Shown piece after piece: positions 1-11,009 of a stretch of DNA of 64,000 nucleotides (the first letter of the stretch is position 1; the number at the start of each line of letters is the position of its first letter). The stretch covers positions 62,001 to 126,000 of the forward strand of contig JANFAH010000062.1 in assembly GCA_024663395.1 (NCBI GenBank), written 5' to 3'. Source of the DNA: Pisolithus tinctorius (Eukaryota; Basidiomycota; Agaricomycetes; Boletales; Pisolithaceae). A model generated the notes under the pieces. That model saw only the letters and a list, made by a program, of their open reading frames with translations, searched no databases and was not told where the DNA came from. The position numbers were made by a program, and so were the translations under genes.

Positions 1-646
1 GGCCGCCGAAGGCCCTGGAAAAGTTATGACAATTGGGGGCGAAATTGGGAGTGAAGAGTTAAGAAGAGGGCGACGTTCGCTGCATCAGAAAACGACGTTT
101 TAATCAGAAGAAAAGAGAGAACAGACGGGCTGGAAGAAGTAGACGCACTCCTGACTCGTTCCAAGTAATCCATCAGAATCTGTCCGGGTTGCGCCGACAC
201 CTTGGAACTTGACGAGAAGGTCTGGCCGACGATAATCTAGCCAATCTACATCCACCCATATCCCAAAGAGGCAGAGACTCACTGGAAGGATATTACTTCA
301 TGCATAGGACGATGAACTACTGTGACAGGTTCCGCAACTGGAACCATCTTATCGTCCCTCATGAATGAGGAAAAAATGGTCTAACACAATGAGCACTGAT
401 CAGGGACACGCACACACGATCTTAGGCACTCACTCGGGTCCATGGATGATCTCAGCGGGGAATATAGTTGTGATGGCTTGCGCTGGGGATTGAGACCTTG
501 AAATACAGGCGGCCAATGCTTGCCGCCGGCATTTCCTTTTCTGGATGTTCCCATGGACACCGCCACCTGCGTACTCCGTCAACTGAACCCCTTTGAATTG
601 GCGGAGTGCTTACTGCGGTGCCACGACCGTGACTGGCGCACCAGAC
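1..646. other. 5' flank, no gene recognised
   Basis: Only short open frames are present on either strand and none resembles a known protein or joins to a neighbour by plausible splice sites. The right end is presumably the promoter and 5' leader of the syntaxin gene that starts at 647. The left part could belong to a gene outside the window. Confidence 0.5.
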
Positions 647-2041
647 ATGACACGAGACAGACTCGCCGCACACAGGGTATACACCAGTTGCATGTTGGTT
701 AGTATGGTGCTACAGGCTCACGGTGTGTTATACAGGCACAAAGGCAGGTCCAAGGGGCGGGGGCCATTGAGATGCAGAGCGTCTCACAGGCACGCTCTTC
801 TGACCGCCCGTACGCCAATGGTGAACCAAACGACATTTCAACCATGTCTGGATTCTACGCGGAGGTACCTGATTTTCTGTCTACCACCTCTTCTTTGTCT
901 CAGCTACGTCCACAGGTGACTTCTATCCAAGAAGCGATTTCTCAGTTCAACGCGAACATTGCTACTATTTCCGACCTTCACGCCCGTTCACTGAATGCCC
1001 TCTCAGAACAAGAATCGGAAAGCAATGCTTCTCGACTTGCTGAACTTACGAATGCCACACGAACACTGAGCAACGAAATTTCAAGACGTATCAAAGCCCT
1101 ACAAACCCCCGTTAGCGGAATAAGCAGAAATGACGCAGAAATTAGGAAGAACAGAGTAAGTTGACTGAGTGCGTTGCCTGACTTACGAGGTGATCAGTGC
1201 TTCGCATAGATTACCCTCGTCCACGGAAAGTTTGTCGAGGCGCTTCAGAGATACCAGACCGTCGAACAACAGTATCGTCAACGGTACCGAGATCGCGTGG
1301 AGCGCCAGTTCAAAATCGGTGTGTAGCTCCCGTTGGTGGTATTATAAGTGGTTCATGTTGGATGGATTCGTCAGTCAAACCCGAGGCAACCCCTGAAGAG
1401 GTGTCTGCAGTTGTCAACGATACAGAGGGCAGCGCGAACGGTATCTTCCTCCAAGCTGTCAGTCTTCATCTATCATTGCTGTAGGCGCATAAACTCACGT
1501 CTTCAAACAGATCTCATCGTCCAACCGCTATGGAGAGTCTCGCCAAGCGTACCGCGAAGTGCAAGAGCGTCACCAAGACATCCAGCGGATTGAACACACA
1601 CTGGCCGAGCTTGCACAGCTATTTAATGATGTAGGTTGCAGTCTCAGCTCTGCCGATTCGAGTGCCTGACTAGGCATGTGTTTATGAATCAGATGGCAAC
1701 TCTTATCGAACAGCAGCAGGAGAAGGTTGACAACATCGAAACAAGGGCGGCGGAGGTCAACACTGACACTAAAAGGGGGTGAGTTTCCCCGCACCGCTTT
1801 TCTCGGAATCAAGTGCAGTACCTAATTTTGATCCAGGACGGAACAGGTCGGGATCGCCGTTGGACATGCCCGTTCCGCCCGTCGGAAGCGATGGATATGT
1901 TTCTGGCTGACAGTGGTAATCATCCTTGCCGCCGTTGGGATCGGCGTGGGAGTGTACTTTTCCCAGCATCCGCCCGGTTCGAGTTCGAGTTCAAGTTCGA
2001 GCTCAACGACGGCGAGTCCAAGTGCGACGACGACTGCATAG
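647..2041 (+). CDS. SSO1: Plasma-membrane t-SNARE, syntaxin of the Sso1/Sso2 type
   Basis: This is a Qa-SNARE that drives fusion of secretory vesicles with the plasma membrane. I model seven exons: 647-676, 736-1155, 1210-1318, 1375-1457, 1511-1630, 1693-1778 and 1837-2041, giving 350 residues. The N-terminus MTRDRLAAHR matches the usual fungal Sso start and fixes the start codon on a 30-base first exon. An Habc-like helical region (LSQLRPQVTSIQEAISQFNA) follows. The SNARE motif reads ELAQLFNDMATLIEQQQEKV and carries the central zero-layer glutamine. A basic stretch (RSARRKRW) leads into one hydrophobic anchor (WLTVVIILAAVGIGVGVYF). Unusually, a tail of about 27 residues rich in Ser and Thr follows the anchor and would lie outside the cell. 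The family is clear; whether it equals yeast Sso1 or Sso2 cannot be said. Confidence 0.9.
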
Positions 2042-2374
2042 TGTTGGAATGGCTGGACTGTAGTTTTTATACCCCCTACCTTCCCTAGTTACGTTGTACT
2101 ATCGACCAATCTAATCTCTTCTACACACACATATCTGCTGACGTGATGTCGGCTACTGTAAAATTCACGGTTTTGCAGCATTTCAACTGCCTCGCCCCCA
2201 ACACCACAACTCGTGTGGTCGTGCAGCCATTTGGGTCCATCCATAGCCCACTTGACTAACCTAACCGCATCCTCCGTTCCTTTATAAAAGCCGAAACGTC
2301 ATCGGTGGCCCCTCTCAAGCAAAACATTACCCTCTCTTTTCCCGCGCGAACCGCACCCGTTCCCAACTCACACA

Positions 2375-3572
2375 ATGACCAGACATTCCAACGGTTCGGC
2401 ACGCGCACATTCTTCACCTGCCACACCTCCAGCGGGGAAAATGACTCCAAAGGCGCACAAGATACGGAGACGCGGTTCCATTGACGTCGTCGATGCCAAG
2501 GTGGCCGTTGATCTGGCTACTGCTCAATCATACTCTGAGAACGTCTTTCTCTTCGTGCCAAACCTAATTGGTACGCTGTCACCACTTATTCCCGCCGTTA
2601 CACGACGCTAACCTCGTTGGTTCGTAGGATACACACGTGTCATACTCGCAGGGCTCTCCCTGCACTTTATGAGCTATCACCCAAGATACTGTACCCTGTT
2701 GTACGGCATTTCCTGCTTGCTCGATGCAGTGGACGGTCTCGCTGCGCGGACGCTGGGTCAGACGTCAAAGTTTGGCGCAGTTTTGGACATGGTCACAGAC
2801 CGGTGCGTACTTGCTCCACTTCCGTTTGCCCCACTCCTCCACTATTCCATTCGCCTTGCTGTGGTTTAACTACCTCCTCTCGCTGAGGCTACTATATTAA
2901 CGAGTTGTGCCCAAACACAGATGCACAACGTCATGTCTCTTGTGTTATCTCTCCTCTGCATACCCAAGCTATGCTATCTTGTTCCAGTTCCTTATCGCAC
3001 TTGACTTTTCGAGTCATTACATGCACATGTACAGGTAAGCAGTCCCGCTTCTCTGATGGTGGCTCTTCCATGGCATCCTTTGGGAATCCCTGCGAGCTGA
3101 TACATCATCCTAGCTCTCTTGTGACAGGTTCAAGAAGCCACAAGCTCGTCACGAGTGATGTCAGCCGAATCCTGTGGTACTACTATAACGATTCTGTATG
3201 CGTTCTTAGCCTTCTTATGCTGATGTCGAACTCACTGTCACAACGGCGCCCCTACAGCGAACTCTGTTCTTCATGTGTGCAGGGAACGAACTATTCTTCG
3301 TCTCACTCTACCTCATGAAATGGATCCAAACGCCCCTCTCGGCCTCACTCCCATCACCTCTCGTATCACACTTCCCCGCGTTCCTACTTTCTCTCACGTG
3401 GCCTGCAGTCATGGCTATCCTCACCTTCCCGGTCTGCCTTATCAAAAATGTGATCAACGTCGTGCAGTTATGGAAAGCAAGCAAGATCCTGGTTGGCGTC
3501 GACCTCGCAGAACGTGCAGCGGAACGGGAGAAAGATTCGATTGCGATTGCTAAGCTAGAGAAGAAAGATTGA
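2375..3572 (+). CDS. PIS1: CDP-diacylglycerol-inositol 3-phosphatidyltransferase (phosphatidylinositol synthase)
   Basis: The enzyme makes phosphatidylinositol from CDP-diacylglycerol and myo-inositol in the ER membrane. Five exons (2375-2570, 2628-2802, 2921-3034, 3114-3195, 3258-3572) give 293 residues. Exon 2 holds the complete CDP-alcohol phosphotransferase signature D-x2-D-G-x2-A-R-x8-G-x3-D-x3-D, starting DAVDGLAAR and ending FGAVLDMVTD. The next exons give LIALDFSSHYMHMY and SRILWYYYNDS, both typical of PI synthase rather than of other family members. Hydrophobic segments follow (FFMCAGNELFFVSLYLM and AVMAILTFPVCLIKNVINVV). The N-terminal 30 residues are Ser/Pro-rich and basic. A second enzyme using the same lipid substrate (CHO1) lies 3 kb downstream on the same strand. 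Confidence 0.93.
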
Positions 3573-4441
3573 TATCGGTACTTGCCACATGCGGTTCCGG
3601 ATAGATGAGGGATGGGGGAGGGCGCAAGAAGCGCAGTTTGATCTAGACTTCTTATTGACCGGGGCTAATAAACGATGGAAGGTGCAACTTGATCGATCGG
3701 AGACATGGATAGCTCGCATGCTTCCGCACACCGCTCGTGCTGAATTTGTGCTGTTGGACATTCCTAAAGCGACTTCGACAGGCAGACTAAGTCTGCCTGG
3801 CTGCGCCTTATATATACCATATCCATATCGTCATATCGTAGCTATGCACTCATGCTGTTTTGCGTTTTAATGAGGAGACCGACTTACTAGGATTTGACGT
3901 CGAATATTTTTGAGATGATTTTCCTGGGCCTGATAACAATATTCGACATTCCACCTCGTCGTATCCGGCATATCTGACGCCATCGATATTGCAATCCCAA
4001 AATGTACTTTTGGGATTCCAATATCGATGGCGTCAGATAAGATGTTAATACAATGCAGTACTTGCTACTGGTACATATATCTAGAGGCACTAATCATACA
4101 GATGTCTCTGCACGCCGACTCGGCACGGAGAGAAGTCTAGATGTCAAAAGCAGTGAATTTGGGAATAAATTCGGAAATATAGACCAATGTTGACTTACAG
4201 GTTCGAACCATACTAGGAGCGCGCAGGGCAGACTGAGAATTCAAGTTAGACGACAACTGCAAGTGCTTGAATGTGCCAATTGTAAACTCGTACATGACCG
4301 TAAGTGGACAAGACGCGTGACAGCACGCGTCCACCACGCGTCACGACTTCTCGCGCGAGACCTGCTTCGTCCCGTTCAGCAGTCTAGAACATACGTCGGG
4401 ACTTCTGACGACATACAACAGGCTGCAGGCACACCAACAAA
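3573..4441. other. Intergenic, with a fold-back repeat
   Basis: There is no supported gene here. It holds the PIS1 3' flank, a near-perfect inverted repeat (listed separately) and the promoter side of PRI2. Short open frames on either strand do not resemble proteins. Confidence 0.6.
3971..4039. repeat. Near-perfect inverted repeat (hairpin)
   Basis: A 32-base arm at 3971-4002 is the reverse complement of 4008-4039 with one mismatch (a G/C position inside the arm), and the arms are separated by the 5-base loop TGTAC. The stem would be far stronger than needed for transcription termination. It could be a small fold-back element remnant, a cruciform, or the precursor of a small RNA. I see no flanking target-site duplication and no coding capacity. 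Confidence 0.85.
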
Positions 4442-6304
4442 ATGTTTAGGCACAGCGAGATCAAGAATTTCAAACCTCAGAAACGTACCCTGACTACATC
4501 GGAAAGTGCAAGCACCGCTGGCGAGTATCCTTACAGATTGAACTTGTGCGGAGTCCTACCAATCTTATTGATGTCTTTAATCTGAACGTGCATAAACCAG
4601 CTACGAACGACCCCCGCTCTTTGAGGTGACAGTAGAGGACTTTGAAGAGTGTGCTATCGATCGCCTACGAATTCTAGCCGAAATCGAATCTTCATACGCG
4701 CGGAATCGGACCTGGGAAGAGCTGAAGGAGGTGACGGGGAAGCTATGCAGAAAATACTTGCACTTGAATTCCAACCAGACAGCAATTGGGCATATAAATT
4801 CGCAAGAACAACGGAAGAGGGATCATCTAGGACACTTCGTGTTGAGGCTCGCCTTCTGTCGTTCGTAAGTCACGCTTTTCATACGAGTCATATGGGACTA
4901 ATTGACCCTCTACTTTTTTTTGGAAGGGAAGAACTCAGGAGGAGATTCGTAAAAGCAGAGACAACATTGTTTCAAGTGAGATATGAAGAGGATGATTCAC
5001 TCGAAAGGATCGAGTTCGTGAACTCGCTGAATTTCGGCTGGACGAAGGTGACTGCCTCGCAGGATACGAGCCGTTCCTCATGTGGGTCCTTACGATTAAC
5101 AGGTTGGCGAAGACGAGAGAGGTTCTCTGGAGAAGGAGCTGAAGGCTCTGCAAGTAAAGCAATCTACTTCTAGCGACAATTATGTCAAGGTGCGTCTTGC
5201 TTCATCCGAAGCGCGGGCTACTCAGGTTCGTCCTAGGTATACTGGACCAAAGTACCTGATTTAGTGGCAAAACGACGTGTCTTTCTACGAGGAGGGTTCG
5301 CTTATGTTTCCAGCCAGGAGGTATCGAGTATAATTTTTCATGAATTTGAAAGTAGACTAGAAAAAGCACTTGAGGTAAGGTGGTTCGCAGCTGGCGGGAA
5401 TTTTGGCTAATTCTTTGATTAGCACACCGCCAAAATGCTTCCGCGAATGGACGAGGACACGAGACTGGTACCTATATTAAACAACCTATCACAAGGCTTC
5501 CTCGTTGGTATTCCCTCAGAATGGTCGAGTGCTCCATCGTCGGGTGATGAGGTCCGAGCGGAGATGATCGATGATATGGCAAAGAAACACTTCCCATTGT
5601 GTATGCGCAATCTCCACGAGTGTTTGACCCGTGATCGGCACCTAAAGCACTTTGGAAGGCTGCAATATGGTCTATTTCTTAAGGTAGGGTCGACGACTTG
5701 ACGTCAGTGTTTATCGGCCGATGAGCGACCCTTTGCAGGTTTTGGGTCTCTCTATCGATGAGGCAATCCACTTTTGGCGCAAGTCCTTCAGCAACTTAAC
5801 AGATGACAAGTTCAACAAGGAATACAAGTACAACATCCGACATTCATATGGCCTGGAGGGCAAGCGGGCCAACTATCCAGCGAAGAGGTGATCACCAGAT
5901 ATTATTTTCGGTTTGATCGGCCGTTCTCACGACTCCACTCTGTGCATTGTAGCTGCCAACAGATCCTCACGACTGACAAACCTAGCGTTGGCGATTGTCA
6001 CGGTTGCCCATATCGCCATTTTTCGCCCGAAAATTTACAGAGCAGTCTCCTAACACACTATTCGTCACAAGGTTTGGACACGACGGATCTACATGAAATC
6101 ATGCGGACAGTGAAGGATGGCCATTACCACGTCGCATGCACGCGAGTATTCGAGATTACACATGGGCGCAAAGGGGTTAAGAAGGGTGATGGAATAGGCG
6201 GTGGAGAAAGTGTCACTCATCCAAACCAATACGCTGCACGAAGCATAGAGATTGAGAAGGAACAGTCGCAAGAAGGAACAGCGATGGCAGTGGTAGTGGA
6301 TTGA
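4442..6304 (+). CDS. PRI2: DNA primase large (regulatory) subunit
   Basis: This subunit of the DNA polymerase alpha-primase complex supports RNA primer initiation through a C-terminal 4Fe-4S domain. Eight exons (4442-4545, 4601-4864, 4927-5047, 5103-5189, 5237-5374, 5423-5683, 5739-5887, 5953-6304) give 491 residues. Diagnostic blocks are YPYRLNFYERPP and AIDRLRILAEIE near the N-terminus, SQGFLVGIPSEW in the middle, and the C-terminal run LGLSIDEAIHFWRKSF, NIRHSYGLEGKRANYP. All four cluster cysteines are visible: HFPLCMRNLHE, the Cys in SCQQIL, the second Cys of CHGCPYRHF, and HVACTRVFE. The last 40 residues are Gly/Glu/Gln-rich and not conserved. The introns are short (47-65 bp). Exon 4 is the least certain, but its 54-base upstream intron keeps the frame. 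Confidence 0.93.
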
Positions 6305-6509
6305 TTAGGTATTTTGATGTACTTTGTGTTTAGAGTTGTATTTTGTGTATGGATAACCGTGTCCGGAGTCCCAGGGTGGCGAGGGACCTCGATCACCGGT
6401 ACCTGCCAAATTTACTTTGTCTCGGCCTACGCTGCGACAGGCTGGCTGCCTGAAATTGTGTCGTCTGCCCATCTTTGCCATCTTACTCTCACTTCCAAAG
6501 AACACACTC

Positions 6510-7344
6510 ATGACTCGTGGTAAGGCATCCAAGGGAAACGGTGCTGCTAAAGAGCAAGATACAACTGTACTTCGACAGTATGTCGATACCGATGGCCATT
6601 TCTCTCTGGTCAGGTTGGTGGAGTTGTGTGGACGATCTACATATTGGCGCTGACAGGTGGTCGTGTGCGTATAGGAACTTCAGGCTTGCGGATCTTGTTA
6701 CCATAATGAATGGTGTCTGCGGCTCGCTCTCCATATTCTCATCCGCAAAATACCTTGTAACGGACGACGACGACTACTTACGATGGGCCCTTGCCCTCCC
6801 ACTTGCTGGACTCATGTTTGACTTCTTTGACGGAAAAGTTGCTAGATGGAGGAAGTCCTCTAGCTTGCTGGGACAGGAGCTCGACAGTCTGGCGGACCTG
6901 GTAAGCCAACCATCATTAATACCGAGGGTATTTCGTAATTGACCGTAATTGCATTAGATATCCTTCGGCGTCGCCCCCGCCGTCCTTGCATTCGCCGTGG
7001 GGCTTCGAACATACCTTGATACTGTCTGTCTAACTGGCTTTATATGCTGTGGCCTCGCCCGGCTCGCTCGTTTCAACGCGACAGTCGCCCTCGTACCCAA
7101 GGATACAACTGGCAAGGCACGATACTTTGAGGGACTGCCAATCCCTTCATCACTGGGTCTCGTGGCCATGTTGTCTTACTGGGTACGACAGGGCTGGATT
7201 GAAGGCAAGGATGGTATCCCAGGTGGACTTGTCACGCTTTGGGGTGCCTCCGGGGGACGCGGAGAGATTCATCCCGTTAGTATCATCTTTGGCTTGTGGG
7301 CTGCTGCAATGGTCAGCAAGACCCTCAGAGTGCCTAAGCTTTAG
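6510..7344 (+). CDS. CHO1: CDP-diacylglycerol-serine O-phosphatidyltransferase (phosphatidylserine synthase)
   Basis: The enzyme forms phosphatidylserine from CDP-diacylglycerol and L-serine, the entry to PE and PC synthesis in fungi. Exons 6510-6613, 6675-6900 and 6958-7344 give 238 residues. The text GHFSLVRNFRLADLVTIMNG matches the N-terminal block of fungal PS synthases. The CDP-alcohol phosphotransferase signature is intact, running from DFFDGKVAR to LGQELDSLAD. Hydrophobic segments follow around FICCGLARLARFNATVA and YFEGLPIPSSLGLVAML. The start is the ATG that places a 34-residue polar N-terminus before the conserved block. It lies 205 bases after PRI2 on the same strand, so its promoter must be short. 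It is a sister family of the PIS1 product at 2375. Confidence 0.94.
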
Positions 7345-7736
7345 TTATGTAGGTACATGTGTCAGATGACGAACGTCGTAATCGCGTTAGTTGTACTCCT
7401 TTATTTCATTGTGTGTAACCCAGAGGCTGAAGAAACGTGCATTGGTCTCTGCTGGGAGCAAGGTTGGCGGTCGGCGAAACTTAGCCGCATACTACGGTGT
7501 ACATTGGACGGACGATTAGGCCTTCAGGGGTCTGAGACGAATAAGTGGCTCGGTCTTGTTCATGAGCTGGCGCAGAACAAATCGTCCAACGAGACGCTGT
7601 GATTACAGCAACTCGATATATAGCCTTCGCGAATTAACGGAGCAGAGTAGAATCATAAACGAAGACGAAAGTCGGCGACATAGATCATGTACGTGAAGAG
7701 ATTGGTAACGCATCAATACCAATGATGGATTCGTAG
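7345..7736. other. Intergenic between convergent genes
   Basis: This is the shared 3' region of CHO1 (+) and the DUF6593 gene (-). The short frames seen do not look like proteins. Confidence 0.6.
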
Positions 7737-8661
7737 CTAGGCGTGTATCATCCCCCAGATCGTCCAGGGATCTTTGGGGTGCATGCAATGCTCCCTGTCC
7801 TTCCTCAGCTTTTCCACATAAATGTACGTGAAAACAAGCAAATCAAGCATATTACCATCAGGTTCGGATGGTTCACTTAGAACCAGAGACTCCACATCCT
7901 TTCCAGAGGTCACACTCGCGGTATCACACACGGTACGTGATTCGGCCACCGAAAAGCCATCAGTACTCTTCGCGTCTACGTCGGCGGCACTTCGTACGGT
8001 AGCATTTATGTCGAGATAGCCACCATCCTGGGAATTGATGAACGGGAGCCAGAAGTTGCGGCGTCGGTGATATTTTGCAATTGGGATAGGGTTAGAGGTG
8101 CCATCATCCCGATATAGCTGCATAGGAAAGTTCTCAGCGCCGGAATTCGATCGGGAAACGGAAAACATAGTTTACCGTGCATTTCAAGAGACCCAGCTCC
8201 CAGCGATAAGTATGACCATCTGGGCCCTTGAAGGCACGTTCACTAAGTTGGTGTCCGTAAGTGATCAAGCTTCAGAGATAGTAGGGCAAAGAGTTGACTG
8301 ACCGACGAAGTCTGCCCTTGGCTGGAATGAATTCCTTGGAATTCATCCCCTCACCGCCTAAGTCAGCTAAACCACCACCATTCTCAAACATACGAAGTTT
8401 CGAAGGAGAGAATGTATGCCATTCAATCTCCCCAAGCTTCCTAAACCCCTCGTGCACGAGATCCTGTTCATGGCTGGTTTCATGCGGAGGAGCAATGCCG
8501 TCCACGCGGATGGCACGACCAGGGACTGCCTTCCACACCGTTGATCTCCGTGGTGTCCTGATCCCCTCACATGCAGAGGTAGTCACTTTGTAGAGGACGT
8601 TGCCAAATTCATCGCTGATTGTTGCATGACGAACGAAGTCGTCCGAAAAGACAAGTTTCAT
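7737..8661 (-). CDS. DUF6593 domain protein
   Basis: This belongs to a basidiomycete family of unknown function. Three exons on the minus strand (8661-8303, 8242-8176, 8117-7737) give 268 residues. The N-terminus MKLVFSDDFVRHATISDEFG followed by VLYKVTTS is the usual beta-strand opening of these proteins. The short middle exon encodes ERAFKGPDGHTYRWELG, which matches the family's central 'DG-x-Y-x-W' block. The third exon starts LYRDDGT and later has IAKYHRRRNFW and DLLVFTYIYVEKLRKDRE, the typical end. Splice phases agree throughout (2, then 0). The residues between the last two blocks are Ser/Asp-rich and probably disordered. No catalytic residues can be named. Confidence 0.75.
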
Positions 8662-11009
8662 GGGAGATTCACCTATGGTCGTTGACCAATAACGCTGAGA
8701 TATGAGGATTGTGAGCAGCGAGGGGAGTTCCAGGCAGATAAAAGGTCATATATGGTTGGTCCAAGTCCACGGGACTGCGGAAACCAGTGTCTACTAGACG
8801 TACACACATATGGTGGCCTGGTTACGCTTATCCTTGAAGTCTGTGCTCACACCTATCTCCTTAGGGCTGTGGGCAATTCCTATCCTTAAATCGTGGACCC
8901 GCTAGGCAGCCGAGCCCACGCTGAGGTGAGGGAATTCTGCGGTGTGCAGCTTGGAAGGAATCGGGTATTTTGGCAGGTTCGTGGCCCCTGAAACAACACA
9001 AAACAAAAAGAAATCAAAATCTGACTTCAACGTGGGCCATGTGGAGTCAAGACACGTTGATTGAGCAGTGAAAGCCACCTTGACAGGTCAGGTCCCCTAG
9101 ACAGGCCACCAGGAAGCTGTCGGCGAATTGTTCGGTGAGGCATGTGAATGTGATGTGTACTGGTGGACAAACGGACCCGACCTCTTCCGGAATGTAAGGA
9201 GCAGTCCGGTATCTTCTATGGTTGTTCGCTGACATCCGCGAATCAACTAAGCGCTCCCAACATTGAGCCTGTTAGCTCCGTCCGCATTTGCGGGTAGCTG
9301 TCCCGGACGTTGGAACCCGTATTCCTCCGCCAAGCCAACTCATGCGATACCCGTCGAATTATGGAGACCACAGATTTTGCCCCTGGATGCAGCCCTTCAA
9401 GTGGATCAGACACCTACTTACCAAGCTGTACAGTTGTACCCGATGACGACCACCTTTGGATTAGCGTAGGGCCGCCGTGGGCAATACTTGCTCTTTGTGG
9501 AGTCAGACAACCGAAGCTATGCACTGACAAGTCGGTGGCCTGGTTGGAAAATCTGATTTCGTGCTTCGTGCACTGCATCAATATGCGAATTGCTGTAGGA
9601 GGGAGATCGATCTAACTTGCCAAGTACGTACTCCTAGAGGAGCTGAAAGAATTTGGGTATAGCCTTGTTACTAACGTGATGCAGAGTTTACCCTAGGAAT
9701 AGATTCACGGTCGGGTCAAATCTCTGCTAACTGGGGAATGACTGTTTAAATGCAACTTCGACAACCTAGGCATTGCCAAGTAGGCCGCAGGAGAATAACC
9801 AGGTGAGCCGTGCCGCATGTGCGATGTATTGTGGAAAGGTCTTGAATTCTTCCGCAATGAAGCTAACCGGTATCATCCCGTGTGGTTCGTTGGTATCTGA
9901 AATTCTGCCAATGAGCACTCCAGACAGCTCGGTCTGCATTCGCTACAGTCAGTTGGCCGGGAACCCTCGTTCCTGTGCAAAACCTATCCCTCTGGATGTT
10001 TCAACATGCCATCCGGCTTCCCGACAGTGACTGGTGCACTGGTGCTCGAGGGGAACCGTGGTAGTCAACACTGTGTCGTGTGGGTTCTTCCGGCCATGTA
10101 AGCTCCTGTTAGGATGTCTCACTAGATCTGGATCTGTGGCAATTAGACTATGTCCAGTACTAGGTCGTATCTTTCTGTGGACGCGTTCCTTGGTAGGCTG
10201 TGGTCGGAACAGGCATGCGTTTGCTCAAGGTTGAGGCTCTGGCGTCTCCTGCCTGGCACCAGGGACGTTCATAACTGCACTTGGCGCTGACAGTTCGAAC
10301 ACTTTTCTGTCCACTGTCTGCATTCACCGCCATCTACCCCTATCTTCCGCCCCTCCAAGCGCGTCTCAACTGTCTTAGCCCTCCAAGCGCTGTCTGTTCC
10401 TGAATACCGCCCGCGAAGTGGTGATTATATACTTAACTTGGCCGCTGGCAAAACTGACTTTGATAGTTACCTGAACAGCTATGAGCACTGCACATTCCCA
10501 CTGCATCGTCATCATGATGGTCACCGGGATAGCTTGTTGCTCCTCGAGCCGGGCCATTACTGCTAGTTTCTCCACTGTTGGACAGTGGGAATAGGCACGT
10601 CCTCTCAGATGCCGGTCAGGAATCTGGACGAGCTTACACTCGGAAGTGCGTAGACCTCCGTTCATGAGTCGATTTAGACGCTGCAGCGCGGCGGCCATCC
10701 AAGAAATAAAGACGAAAGGATTTATGGTGAAGTATATCAACTGCGGTCTACTCCTGTCCCAGTGTCACCCCGGCAAGGAAATGGGCAACGTGTAATACTG
10801 TAGGTTGGTGTATCCGGAGTTAGCGGCGCCGATCACTTTCGCGGTCAATCTGCAAAAATGAAATCCGTCCTGGTCGTGAAATCGTCTTGCTCGCCTAGTC
10901 ATCAACAGTAGCAACGTTATTTGTTTTCAACCCCATCCACCCCACGCGGATCGCATCCAGAGAAAATGTCACCGGGACCATGTCTACCGCAAAACGTTTC
11001 CCAAAAACC
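8662..11009. other. 2.3 kb without a recognisable gene
   Basis: Open frames of up to about 120 codons occur on both strands (for example 9310-9615 + and 10375-10740 -), but none resembles a known family and I could not join them with consistent splice phases. The frames at 9310-10030 contain several cysteines, so a decayed gene for a secreted protein is possible. No terminal repeats or transposase motifs were seen. Confidence 0.5.

Noticed and set aside
4199..4208. GGTTCGAACC-type sequence resembling a tRNA T-arm
   Set aside because: The surrounding 80 bases do not fold into acceptor, D and anticodon arms.
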